Below, piece after piece: positions 10,971 to 19,685 of a stretch of 64,000 nucleotides of DNA. The notes under the pieces are model-generated. The model had not been told where the DNA came from and did not search any database. It saw nothing but the letters and a program-made list of their open reading frames with translations. Source of the stretch: Flavobacterium sp. ALJ2 (GTDB taxonomy: Bacteria; Bacteroidota; Bacteroidia; Flavobacteriales; Flavobacteriaceae); assembly GCF_015594725.1 (NCBI RefSeq), contig NZ_JADNRC010000010.1, positions 62,001 to 126,000 of the forward strand. Direction: 5' to 3'. Every line of letters starts with the position of its first letter. Position 1 is the first letter of the stretch. The position numbers were made by a program, and so were the translations under genes.

Positions 10971-11320
10971 ATAGTAATAGCATATTCAATAAAAAGAGAA
11001 GAAGTAATTAAATACCAACCTGATGAATTGATATTTTTTAATTTATTTACTCATGAATGGATTGATAATTTAAACTTTACATTCAGTCCTCAAGACTTTT
11101 GCCAAATGCAGATCCATACATACAAGTAGCAAAAGAATTATTCTGAAAAGCTGGTTGGAATGGAGATGGTAAAATACAACTCATTTGGATACCTCCTTTT
11201 ATGCTTTCGTCTGAATTTACTCTAAATGAAGAAGCATTGGGTATGATAGTATGGCATGTTAAACAGGAAGAAGATGGAATTTCATGGTTGCTTTCACCTA
11301 GAAAAATCTCTTCCATTTAG
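10971..11320 (+). pseudogene. Decayed gene of unknown function
   Basis: Coding remnant without a start codon. One frame reads REEVIKYQPDELIFFNLF up to about 11090. The coding signal then moves to a second frame (NADPYIQVAKELF), hits TGA at 11144-11146, and continues as KAGWNGDGKIQLIWIPPF and GMIVWHVKQEEDGISWLLSP to TAG at 11318. Thus at least one frameshift and one nonsense codon are present. The tail looks like small cytoplasmic proteins of Bacteroidota that I cannot name. It lies directly after the SpoU methylase gene. Confidence 0.6.
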
Positions 11321-11634
11321 ACATTAAATATGCTTTATAAATTCTCTAATCTAATTTTCTAAAAAAGTATTCACAAACAACATAAAAAACAACATTACAA
11401 CTCACATCAAATTAAACAAAGAAAGAATTTTCTTTATAATTTTAAATAATTAATTTTAGTAAGAACTACGCCATGCAAGGGATTATAAAATTCTTATAAA
11501 TAAAATAATAATAAAATTTTGGTTGTTAAAATATTTGTTATAAAATTGCATTAATTATTAACTAAACTTAATTTTTATAACAAACCCCCAAACTATTATG
11601 AAAAAAAATTGTTTTATCTGCATTTATAGCATTA

Positions 11635-12549
11635 ATGCTATTCTCATGTCAAAACGACCAAACAGAAGCTACAACTTCAGAAGCTTCAGCAATTACTCAA
11701 CGTGGTTGTGCAACTCAAGATGTGCTTGAAGCTCAATTAAAAGCCGATCCTACTTTGGCTATTAGAATGAATGAAATTGAAGCATTTACACAAAACAAAA
11801 TACTAAGTGGTAAATTGGTAAATGGAAAAGTTCAAATTCCTGTTGTAGTTAATGTATTATACAGAACTGCTGCAGAAAACATTTCTGATGCGCAAATCCA
11901 AACACAAATTGATGTCCTGAACAAAGATTTCAATGCTGCTAACTCTGATTACGGAAGCGTTCCTGCATTATTTGCAGGAGTTAAAGCTAACGTTGGAATT
12001 AGTTTTGTTTTAGATCAAATCATCAGAAAATCAACAACAAAAACTTCATGGGGAACTAATGATGCCATGAAAAAAACTGCTTCTGGCGGTCTTAACCCAA
12101 CATCTCCAACTACTAAGCTTAACTTATGGGCTTGTAAAATTGGTGGTGGAATATTAGGTTATGCTCAATTTCCTGGTGGAGCTTCTGCTACAGACGGAGT
12201 TGTAATTGACTCTCAATATTTCGGATTATCTGGTGCTGGTGCAGCTCCTTATAACTTAGGTAGAACTGGAACTCACGAAGTGGGTCACTGGATGAACTTA
12301 CGTCATATTTGGGGAGATGCGAATTGCGGAAACGATCAAGTAGCAGATACTCCAGTTCATAACACTGCTAATTATGGAATACCTGCATACCCTCATTATA
12401 GCACATGTACAGGAACTCCTGTAGAAATGACTATGAACTACATGGATTATACAGACGATGCCGGAATGTATATGTTTACAACAGGTCAAAAAAACAAAAT
12501 GGCAGCCATATTCTTAACAGGAGGTCCTAGAGCTGCTTTTGGTATCTAA
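11635..12549 (+). CDS. M43-family zinc metalloprotease lipoprotein (start frameshifted by an A8 run)
   Basis: Predicted secreted zinc protease of the cytophagalysin/pappalysin (M43) family. The zinc site HEVGHWMNLRH (HExxHxxxxxH) is at residues 214-224 of the frame given, with a Met-turn in MNYMDY further on. The in-frame ATG at 11635 falls inside the signal sequence. An upstream ATG at 11598 followed by eight A residues is one base out of frame. With seven A residues it would read MKKIVLSAFIALMLFSC, a textbook lipoprotein signal with lipobox. The gene is therefore either phase-variable, expressed by slippage, disrupted, or carries a sequencing error. The rest of the reading frame is intact, and a strong terminator follows. 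Confidence 0.85.
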   Translation: MLFSCQNDQTEATTSEASAITQRGCATQDVLEAQLKADPTLAIRMNEIEAFTQNKILSGKLVNGKVQIPVVVNVLYRTAAENISDAQIQTQIDVLNKDFNAANSDYGSVPALFAGVKANVGISFVLDQIIRKSTTKTSWGTNDAMKKTASGGLNPTSPTTKLNLWACKIGGGILGYAQFPGGASATDGVVIDSQYFGLSGAGAAPYNLGRTGTHEVGHWMNLRHIWGDANCGNDQVADTPVHNTANYGIPAYPHYSTCTGTPVEMTMNYMDYTDDAGMYMFTTGQKNKMAAIFLTGGPRAAFGI

Positions 12550-12590
12550 AAATAAAACCTTATAAATCAACATGTTAATAATTATTAAAA

Positions 12591-12617
12591 GCGAGATCAT
12601 TAAATCTCGCTTTTTTT
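12591..12617 (+). terminator. Intrinsic terminator after the M43 protease
   Basis: Perfect 7-bp stem GCGAGAT/ATCTCGC with a 6-nt loop, followed by seven T residues. Confidence 0.9.
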
Positions 12618-12679
12618 AGTTTAAGAATGTAATCCTTCCCTCATTTTTTCTATATTTATGCTCTAAAGAAAGATAAACT

Positions 12680-13771
12680 ATGATTACATCTAAAGTGATT
12701 TCAAACGGGATTTTAAGAGCTATTGCAACTATTTTGGGAATATCGCTGATTTTGTATTTTTTATATGAAATACAGACCGTAATAGTCTACTTATGCGTTT
12801 CCCTCATATTATGTTTAATAGCAAGTCCCTTTGTAAAATTCTTAAAAGAAAAATTAAAATTTAGCAGTTCATTTGCTGCTATAACAACTATTGTATTTTT
12901 CATCTTATTAATGATTGGTTTTATACTATTATTTGTTCCGTTGATAATATCGCAAGCTAATAACTTATCACTTCTTGACACAGATAGTCTACAAAAGCAA
13001 TTTATATTAATTGAGCGTGATTTTGAAAATTATTTTAATTTACAACACCTTGATTTTCAATCGCTATTAAAAAATTCAGAAATAACTTCTAAACTAGACT
13101 TTAGCTACTTTACATCCTTCATTAATACAGTTCTAAACACATTAGCAGGTTTTGGTATGGGATTAGTATCTGTGTTTTTTATTACGTTCTTTTTTATTAA
13201 AGATCAAAATATATTTAAAGAAAATGCAAAAAGAATTCTTCCTGATAACAATGAAGATAAAATTCTTAACTCAATCACGAAGATAAACCATTTACTGACA
13301 CGCTACTTTATAGGCCTACTGATACAATTAACAGTAGTATTTATTCTATATTTTATTGTACTTGTAATTTTCGGTAGTGAAAATGCATTTGTGATTGCTT
13401 TTTTATGTGCAGTACTAAATATCATTCCATATATAGGGCCTATAATAGGAACTATCCTAGCAGCTATATTAACAATGTTGAGTTTAATTGGTGGCGATTT
13501 TCAAACAGAAATTTTACCTAAAACTATATATATAGTAATTGGATTTTTATTGGTTCAGGCAATTGACAATAATATTAGCCAACCAATTATTTCATCAAAA
13601 AGTGTAAATTCGCATCCGTTAGAAATATTCTTAATTACTTTAATTAGCGGAATAACTTTTGGAATTGTCGGAATGATTATTGCAATCCCGTTTTATACTT
13701 GCCTAAAAGTGATTGCCAAAGAATTTTTCCCTAACAATAAAGTTGTTATTGTACTAACTGAAAAAATATAG
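12680..13771 (+). CDS. AI-2E family transporter (PerM-like membrane protein)
   Basis: Polytopic inner-membrane protein of the AI-2E/PerM family, exporters or channels of uncertain substrate. About eight hydrophobic segments are arranged as in the family. A membrane-adjacent soluble loop lies at about residues 95-145. The conserved LNIIPYIGPIIG (about residues 250-261) and the C-terminal QAIDNNISQPII followed by HPLEIFLITLISG are diagnostic. Length 363 is typical. It follows a terminator, so it probably starts its own unit, and is 2 nt ahead of a methyltransferase gene. The autoinducer name is historical; substrate unknown. Confidence 0.9.
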   Translation: MITSKVISNGILRAIATILGISLILYFLYEIQTVIVYLCVSLILCLIASPFVKFLKEKLKFSSSFAAITTIVFFILLMIGFILLFVPLIISQANNLSLLDTDSLQKQFILIERDFENYFNLQHLDFQSLLKNSEITSKLDFSYFTSFINTVLNTLAGFGMGLVSVFFITFFFIKDQNIFKENAKRILPDNNEDKILNSITKINHLLTRYFIGLLIQLTVVFILYFIVLVIFGSENAFVIAFLCAVLNIIPYIGPIIGTILAAILTMLSLIGGDFQTEILPKTIYIVIGFLLVQAIDNNISQPIISSKSVNSHPLEIFLITLISGITFGIVGMIIAIPFYTCLKVIAKEFFPNNKVVIVLTEKI

Positions 13772-13773
13772 CC

Positions 13774-14952
13774 TTGAATTTAGCCCTTTTACATCATTCT
13801 GTTCAGGATTTTATAAATAAAAAAGTAAATGAATCTATTTCAAAATTAGCACTTCAAAAAAATCCTTTTCCAGAAATAGAATGGATTGCAATTTTGAATC
13901 AGATTGAGGCTAAAACAAAAGCAAAAGATAAATTACCTACTTGGTTTACTACCGAAAATATACTTTATCCAAGTAAAATTTCGGTAGAGCAAACCTCTTC
14001 TGAAAAAACAGCACAATATAAAGCCAGTTTAGTATCAGGAGATAGTTTAATTGATCTAACAGGAGGTTTTGGTGTTGATGATTATTATTTCTCCAAAAAA
14101 ATAAAAAACGTAGCACATTGTGAGATAAGCCCCGATTTATCCGCAATTGTACAACATAACTTCAAACAGTTAAATATCAATAATTATATCTGTTATCCTG
14201 AAGATAGTTTTGAGGTTTTAAAAAAACTAAATAAAAAATGGGACTGGATTTATATTGACCCCTCCAGACGAAATGATGCCAAAGGCAAAGTGTTCATGCT
14301 AAAGGATTGCTTGCCGAATGTTCCGCATTTATTAGATTTTTATTTTGAGTACTCTAATTCTATTTTAATAAAAACAGCGCCTTTATTAGATATATCAGCT
14401 GGACTTTCAGAACTCAAAAATGTAAAAAATATTCATATAATTGCTGTCGAAAATGAGGTTAAAGAATTACTCTGGGAAATTCACAAAGGGTATTCAGGAA
14501 ATATAACTCTTAGTACTGCAAATATTTTAAAAGACAAAACAGAATCTTTTGAATTTACACTAAACGAAGAGCCTGAATTTGTTAGCTACAGCTTACCTCA
14601 TAAATACTTATATGAACCCAATGGTGCGATCATGAAATCAGGCGGATTTGATGAAGTAAGCTCTTTTTACAAAATAGATAAACTACATAAACACTCTCAT
14701 TTATATACTTCAGACGAGTTAATTGCTTTTCCAGGAAGAATATTTGAGATTAAAGAAGCAATTTCGTATACCAAAAATGAAATGAAGCTCCATCTTTCTA
14801 ATCAACAGGCTAATATAACTACTCGAAACTTTCCTGATAATGTAGAAACTATTCGAAAAAAATGGAAAATAAAAGATGGAGGAAATTTGTATTGTTTTTT
14901 TACAACTGACAGAAATAACAATAAAATAGTTTTAATTTGTAAAAAAATATAA
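13774..14952 (+). CDS. Class I SAM-dependent methyltransferase with THUMP-like C-terminus
   Basis: Cytoplasmic methyltransferase resembling the Bacteroidota PG_1098-type family. The SAM-binding loop LIDLTGGFGVDDYYFS is at about residues 90-105. The probable catalytic motif is WIYIDPSRRND near residue 160, and a THUMP-like/ferredoxin-like C-terminal part suggests an RNA substrate. Start is TTG at 13774, 2 nt after the permease stop; the next Met is far inside the domain. The 188-residue secreted protein gene follows after 4 nt. The RNA target is inferred only from the THUMP-like part. Confidence 0.82.
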   Translation: MNLALLHHSVQDFINKKVNESISKLALQKNPFPEIEWIAILNQIEAKTKAKDKLPTWFTTENILYPSKISVEQTSSEKTAQYKASLVSGDSLIDLTGGFGVDDYYFSKKIKNVAHCEISPDLSAIVQHNFKQLNINNYICYPEDSFEVLKKLNKKWDWIYIDPSRRNDAKGKVFMLKDCLPNVPHLLDFYFEYSNSILIKTAPLLDISAGLSELKNVKNIHIIAVENEVKELLWEIHKGYSGNITLSTANILKDKTESFEFTLNEEPEFVSYSLPHKYLYEPNGAIMKSGGFDEVSSFYKIDKLHKHSHLYTSDELIAFPGRIFEIKEAISYTKNEMKLHLSNQQANITTRNFPDNVETIRKKWKIKDGGNLYCFFTTDRNNNKIVLICKKI

Positions 14953-14956
14953 CAAA

Positions 14957-15523
14957 ATGAAACAACTAATTACTTTAACTTTTTTCTTATTAACATTTAA
15001 TTTATTTGCACAAAAAAATTGTGAATATAGTGTAAACGTTACCGATTCCTTAGGAACATACAAATCCACAAAGGAAACAATGATTTCTGAAAAAAACTTT
15101 GCAGGAACATCAAGTTATATCTTTTTCTCTTTGGCATTAACTGATGGTTTACCAACTTTAAATATGCAAATGATAAAAAAAAGTAAAGACTTTACAAAGG
15201 CTAACTGCTTTGATAAAAACTCAAGATTATATTTACAATTAAGCAATGGGAAAATTGTTACTTTGATTCATCTCGATCAAGAAAGTTGTGGAACATTAAT
15301 TCGTGATGACAAAGGATTTGACAATCGTGTAAACACTGGAATTTTTATGTTTATGAAAGATAATTTTGAAGATTTAAAAAATTCTCCAATCTCAATGATT
15401 CGTATTAAATACTTAACTGATGTGGAAGATTATGTTCTAAAAAAAGAATTCACATCGGAACTAGATAATAAAGTCTATCATCCTGAAAGTTACTTTATTA
15501 ATAATATAAAATGTGTAGAGTAA
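14957..15523 (+). CDS. Secreted protein of unknown function
   Basis: I do not recognise this protein. It has a signal peptide (KQLITLTFFLLTFNLFAQ, residues 2-19) and a mature part of about 170 residues. That part has a few Cys residues (CEYSVNV at the start, C at about 75, SCGTLI at about 116, CVE at the end), so one or two disulfides are possible. No enzymatic motif was found. It begins 4 nt after the methyltransferase and ends 2 nt before the convergent VanX-type gene. Periplasmic or outer-membrane associated by its signal. Confidence 0.7.
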   Translation: MKQLITLTFFLLTFNLFAQKNCEYSVNVTDSLGTYKSTKETMISEKNFAGTSSYIFFSLALTDGLPTLNMQMIKKSKDFTKANCFDKNSRLYLQLSNGKIVTLIHLDQESCGTLIRDDKGFDNRVNTGIFMFMKDNFEDLKNSPISMIRIKYLTDVEDYVLKKEFTSELDNKVYHPESYFINNIKCVE

Positions 15524-15525
15524 GG

Positions 15526-16179
15526 TTAATCACAATTCCATTTTGTATTTGATACTTTATCATTAAGTCCAGCTTTTAAATTATAATGCCACCATTCTGA
15601 ATCAAAGGAATTGAAATTATTTTTTATCATTATTTTTTTCAATAATTGTCGGTTTGCTTTAATAGCATCTAATAAATTCACATAACTGTGACTGGCTTCT
15701 TTTCCAAAAAAATCAAAAGAAGTTCCCATATCTAATTCCTTACCATTACTATCAACAAGCGTAATATCAACGGCTCCTCCTCTATTATGGATGGAGCCTT
15801 TTTTTGGATCTGCAACATATTTAGGATTAGAAACTATTTCCCACATCCTTTTTTGGATAAATAAAGGCCTGTAACAATCAAATAACTTGATTTTATATCC
15901 TTTCTTCATAAAACTTTTATTTGCCTCTACTAATGCTTTAACTGTTTTTAAACGCAAAAAACATTCAGCACAATCATATACTTTTGCTTTAAGAAAATTA
16001 TCTTCTGTGGCATATTTCATATCATACACAAAATCACCGCTGTAATCCTTTAAATTAACAAAGGTTGTATCTGCAATTACCTGATCGATATTATTTGCAT
16101 ATGTCTTACTCTGAGCATTTGTAGAAATTATTCCTAAGATATAGAGTAAAAGAAATAAAGTTCTGTTGAATTTTGGCAT
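15526..16179 (-). CDS. D-alanyl-D-alanine dipeptidase, VanX/DdpX type (M15D)
   Basis: Zinc dipeptidase cleaving D-Ala-D-Ala, exported by an N-terminal signal (about residues 1-23, ending ISTNAQS). M15 zinc-site motifs are visible: SIHNRGGAVDITLVD (SxHxxGxAxD, about residues 128-142) and EWWHYN (about 195-200) with the catalytic Glu-x-x-His. YDCAECFLR and LFDCYRP are also family-typical. The 217-residue length is right for VanX-like enzymes. In a species with its own signal peptide version the likely role is turnover of cell-wall peptides rather than vancomycin resistance; no vanHA neighbours are present. Convergent with the preceding gene. Confidence 0.9.
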   Translation of the reverse strand: MPKFNRTLFLLLYILGIISTNAQSKTYANNIDQVIADTTFVNLKDYSGDFVYDMKYATEDNFLKAKVYDCAECFLRLKTVKALVEANKSFMKKGYKIKLFDCYRPLFIQKRMWEIVSNPKYVADPKKGSIHNRGGAVDITLVDSNGKELDMGTSFDFFGKEASHSYVNLLDAIKANRQLLKKIMIKNNFNSFDSEWWHYNLKAGLNDKVSNTKWNCD

Positions 16180-16329
16180 GGAATTGGCATTTTAGATTGT
16201 ACATTTTTATCAAAAGTAAATATAGGTAATAAATAAATCGAAACTAGAAATTGAAGCTCACTTCATTCGATTAAATTTATTCTTAAAACAGCTTTTAAAA
16301 CTATCGTATAAATCAAAAAACAGTGTATC

Positions 16330-16905
16330 ATGAAACGATTTACTTTGTTATTATTTTTCCTCCCATTTTTAGGAATCGCTCAAGAAATAAACTATTCTGA
16401 ACCTTCTCAATTTATCGAGAAAGCTTGTTCTGTTCAAATTAATTTGGTCGAAAGCGAAAAGACTATTTTTAAATCTGGACTTGGAGAAACTGTATCATTT
16501 TATCCAGCGGAGATTATTGAATTGAATCAAAATCAAAAAAAAATGAGCGGAATAGAGGTTGAAAGTACTTTTATCACAAAGCAATATCAGAATAAACAAG
16601 ACCAATTCACCAAAGAAACCGCATGAATAGGTATTGATGAAATTCCAGGATTAATCAACTGGCTTGAAAGTTATATAATTCCAAATTTATCTAATCCTAA
16701 CGGGAGGAAAAAGACAGTAAAATATATCTTTAACACTAAAGAAATCCAATTTAAGTTTGATGTTTATAATACTACTCAAACTTTTACTATTACAGTAAAA
16801 AACACAAATTATAAGGATAAGTACTTTTGGACAGAGTCACGTACAAAAGATATTCCAAGCATTTTAAAAACACTTAAATATATGCAAACTAGAATTCTAA
16901 ACTAA
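16330..16905 (+). pseudogene. Secreted protein gene interrupted by one TGA
   Basis: A 192-codon frame interrupted only at codon 99 (TGA 16624-16626). Upstream it encodes a signal peptide (KRFTLLLFFLPFLGIAQ) and about 80 residues. Downstream the same frame continues unbroken, starting IGIDEIPGLINWLES and ending at TAA 16903-16905. A single G-to-A change of a TGG Trp codon would explain it. Product unknown; no named domain recognised. Either a recent pseudogene, a truncated 98-residue product, or a sequence error. A terminator follows. Confidence 0.75.
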
Positions 16906-16921
16906 TATTATTTAATTAAAA

Positions 16922-16948
16922 AACGGAGTTACTAACAACTCCGTTTTT
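16922..16948 (+). terminator. Bidirectional intrinsic terminator
   Basis: Perfect 9-bp stem AACGGAGTT/AACTCCGTT with a 6-nt loop and T runs on both strands. It serves the broken gene on the plus strand and the MFS gene (stop at 16972) on the minus strand. Confidence 0.88.
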
Positions 16949-16971
16949 ATAATATTTTACCTTATGTTCTT

Positions 16972-18498
16972 TTATTGTTTTTTTCCTTTTGACAATACGA
17001 ATAGCAAAATCAAGGTCAAAACAGCCAGTATCGTACCTGCTAGAATTAAAACGACATCATGTGCCTCTTTAAAAGCTGTCATTGCCGCTTTCTTAATTAT
17101 CTCACCTTTTTCTCCTCCCAACTCATTGGCAACAATCATTGCATCACCTATTGAATTATTTACCTGCTTTGGAAGTCCATTAAATAATTGATCGCTAACA
17201 GTAAACTTTTTAATAAAAATCTGAGAAAGTATAATGCCAAAAAAAGTAATTCCTAATCCAGTACCTAATTCATAAGAAATAGATTCCATTGAACCAGCCA
17301 TTCCAGCTTTATCAAGTGGAGCTGCAGACATTATAGCCGTTGTTCCAGCTATTAATACCACTCCTAAACTAAATCCTAAAACTATCAACCAGAACAATAA
17401 ACTAGCTGTAAATGAGCTAAAATCTAATTGGCTTAACATAAAAAATGATAACGACGATAACGACAATACTGTAACTATTAGATTCTTAAAGCTAATTTTA
17501 CCCAATATCGAACCTGTTAGCGGGCCTGCTACTGCAGAAGAAGCTACAAGTGGCAACATGAATAGACCCGCATCTATTGGACTTAACTTATGTACAAATT
17601 GAAGTTCTTGTGCCAATAAAAACTCAAAACCTACTATAACTGCCATAGGAACAAAACAAAGTAACATTCCTAACAAAATTCTTCTATCTTTCAATAATTT
17701 CATATCAATCATTGGTGAAGATGAAATCTTCTGTTTTTTAAAAAACAATCTCAAAAAGAGGAATCCAACTATTCCAACAGCAATACTGATCCACAAAGGA
17801 TGATCTTCTTTAAAAATAGTCTTAATACCATAAATAAATAGAATCACACCAACCAACACTAATGCTGCGTCTTTTAACAACCAAGGTTTCTCAGGACTCG
17901 AAATTCCTTTGGGAACACCAATACATATTAAGGGAATAACAATCAAAATTAATGGAAGATTTATTAAAAAAACAGCCCCCCACCAATAATGTTCTACAAT
18001 AACTCCACCAATTACAGGTCCAACTGCCGCTCCAGCTGTACCTATAGCCGCCCAGATACCTAATGCTGTACCACGTTGCGCTTCATTGGTAAAAGTTTGA
18101 CTTATTATAGCAAGAGTAACTGGCATAATCATTGAACCTCCTAAAGCCAAAAGCGCTCGAGAAAGTATTAAATAAATCGGTGCAGAAGAAAATCCAGCCA
18201 AAAATGAGGCTACTCCAAATATAGTTAAACCAAATAACAGTACTTTTTTATGTCCAATTTTGTCTCCTAAAATCCCCATAGGTAATAACAAACCTGCCAT
18301 AATAAGCGGATAAATATCTATAATCCATAATACTTCGTTACCCGATGCTCCCAATGATAATGTAAGCGTAGGAATAGCAACATGTAGTATTGTAGCATCA
18401 ATAGTTACAGGAATAAGTGCAGTGATAATAATAGCAAGTATAAGCCATTGATTTTTCACGCTATTATCCCCTTTTGATACTTTTTCTAACTTCTTCAT
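16972..18498 (-). CDS. MFS multidrug efflux transporter, DHA2 (EmrB/QacA) type
   Basis: Fourteen-segment major facilitator, 508 residues. The N-terminal part has IPVTIDATILHVAIPTL (motif D1-like), the loop GDKIGHKKVLLFG (motif A, about residues 82-94) and the GxxxGPxxGG motif C (GAAVGPVIGGVIVEHYWWGAVFLINLP, split here as GAAVGPVIGG then WWGAVFLINLP). These indicate a proton-driven drug exporter. It stands alone between two terminators. Best-characterised relatives confer biocide or antibiotic tolerance; the real substrate here is unknown. Confidence 0.9.
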   Translation of the reverse strand: MKKLEKVSKGDNSVKNQWLILAIIITALIPVTIDATILHVAIPTLTLSLGASGNEVLWIIDIYPLIMAGLLLPMGILGDKIGHKKVLLFGLTIFGVASFLAGFSSAPIYLILSRALLALGGSMIMPVTLAIISQTFTNEAQRGTALGIWAAIGTAGAAVGPVIGGVIVEHYWWGAVFLINLPLILIVIPLICIGVPKGISSPEKPWLLKDAALVLVGVILFIYGIKTIFKEDHPLWISIAVGIVGFLFLRLFFKKQKISSSPMIDMKLLKDRRILLGMLLCFVPMAVIVGFEFLLAQELQFVHKLSPIDAGLFMLPLVASSAVAGPLTGSILGKISFKNLIVTVLSLSSLSFFMLSQLDFSSFTASLLFWLIVLGFSLGVVLIAGTTAIMSAAPLDKAGMAGSMESISYELGTGLGITFFGIILSQIFIKKFTVSDQLFNGLPKQVNNSIGDAMIVANELGGEKGEIIKKAAMTAFKEAHDVVLILAGTILAVLTLILLFVLSKGKKQ

Positions 18499-18606
18499 TA
18501 TAATGAATTATATTATTTTATTACAAAGTAACCATAAAATTTACTTCACTTGATTATTTCTATAATAAAATCACGCTCTAAATTTCAAATTATACCTTTA
18601 ATAAAC

Positions 18607-18632
18607 AAAAAGCCCACACTACAGAGTGGGCT
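18607..18632 (-). terminator. Terminator after the beta-propeller lipoprotein gene
   Basis: Inverted repeat AGCCCAC...GTGGGCT with T-rich sequence after it on the minus strand, 32 nt past the stop of the lipoprotein gene. Confidence 0.65.
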
Positions 18633-18663
18633 AAAAGAAAATTTATTCAATAAAATTACAGAA

Positions 18664-19671
18664 CTATCTTTGTTCTGTAATTTCAGATTTATTAAGTTTA
18701 ATAACTCTTATTTTTTTATTCGTATAATCCGATAAAAAAAGATGGTCGTTAAGTTGTGCTATACTTACTATACTTCCAAAATTATTTTGTCCCATAATAT
18801 CCAAGGCATTAACTCTTGGATTATAAATTTTATCCATAAACTCTTTTTTAGGATAAAGGCGTAGAAAATTTGAATTACCTACATTCTCTGACGTTACAGC
18901 CCAATCAGCAGAGATAGCAACTGCCAATGGCTTTGCTTCGTTAAAAGGCACTACAACAGGCTGAATTGGAGCTTTTAATGAAGCTGTAGCATTAGCACGA
19001 ATACCTGCAATGTTGTAATACAGATATCCTTTAGCATTTCTTCCTGCTACTACTAAGTTCCCATCAGCGACATCCATTGAATAAACTTCATCAAATCCTT
19101 TTAAGGTATTTAATTTAGCAAAAGGAGCTAAATTCCATTCACTTTTATCTGTAATTTGAGATACTAAAAAAACTTTAATACTAGTTTCTTTTTCTTTAAC
19201 GAATACCAATCCGTCTTTTACTACAACTCCAAAAACGTGAACAAAAGTATTCCACCATTGACCGTTTCCTAAGATACTAATTCCTGCATTTGTCACTTCA
19301 TCAATAACAAAAAGTCTTGATTCGGCACTTCCAATATAAATTCTACCATTATCAATAGACACCGAAGTAAGCTTAGTAAATGCAACTGTTGAAGCTCCTT
19401 TAGTATAATTTGTAATTGTTTTTAAGTGAACTAATGTTTGAGCATTAAAAACTTCAAGTACATCTCCATTACAAACATACAATTTATCATTTGCTATGGC
19501 TATTCCATTAGGATCTAGCGTTCCTTTTCCATCTCCAATCTGGCTTGCAGTAATTGATGCTTCATCTGTAGGATAATAATAACTATGATTTGGAGAGGTT
19601 TCGTCGTAAGAATCCTTGCTACAATTTGTAAAAACACAAAGTAACAGTATAGAAAAAACTAATTTATTCAT
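18664..19671 (-). CDS. Beta-propeller lipoprotein
   Basis: Cell-envelope lipoprotein of 335 residues. Starting at the ATG at 19671 gives MNKLVFSILLLCVFTNC, a signal peptide with lipobox Cys at 17; the frame extends 8 codons further upstream but would put charged residues before the signal and overlap the neighbour's stop. The mature part is built of repeated strands typical of six- or seven-bladed propellers (for example IAIANDKLYVCNGDVLEVF, VSIDNGRIYIGSAESRLFVID, VADGNLVVAGRNAKGYLYY). No catalytic signature. It lies 14 nt after the metzincin-like lipoprotein gene, so the two are almost certainly co-expressed and may act as a pair. Confidence 0.78.
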   Translation of the reverse strand: MNKLVFSILLLCVFTNCSKDSYDETSPNHSYYYPTDEASITASQIGDGKGTLDPNGIAIANDKLYVCNGDVLEVFNAQTLVHLKTITNYTKGASTVAFTKLTSVSIDNGRIYIGSAESRLFVIDEVTNAGISILGNGQWWNTFVHVFGVVVKDGLVFVKEKETSIKVFLVSQITDKSEWNLAPFAKLNTLKGFDEVYSMDVADGNLVVAGRNAKGYLYYNIAGIRANATASLKAPIQPVVVPFNEAKPLAVAISADWAVTSENVGNSNFLRLYPKKEFMDKIYNPRVNALDIMGQNNFGSIVSIAQLNDHLFLSDYTNKKIRVIKLNKSEITEQR

Positions 19672-19685
19672 TTTGATTTTATTTG

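Noticed and set aside
15526..16179. VanX-type gene as part of vancomycin resistance
   Set aside because: No vanH, vanA or VanRS genes nearby; likely cell-wall peptide turnover.
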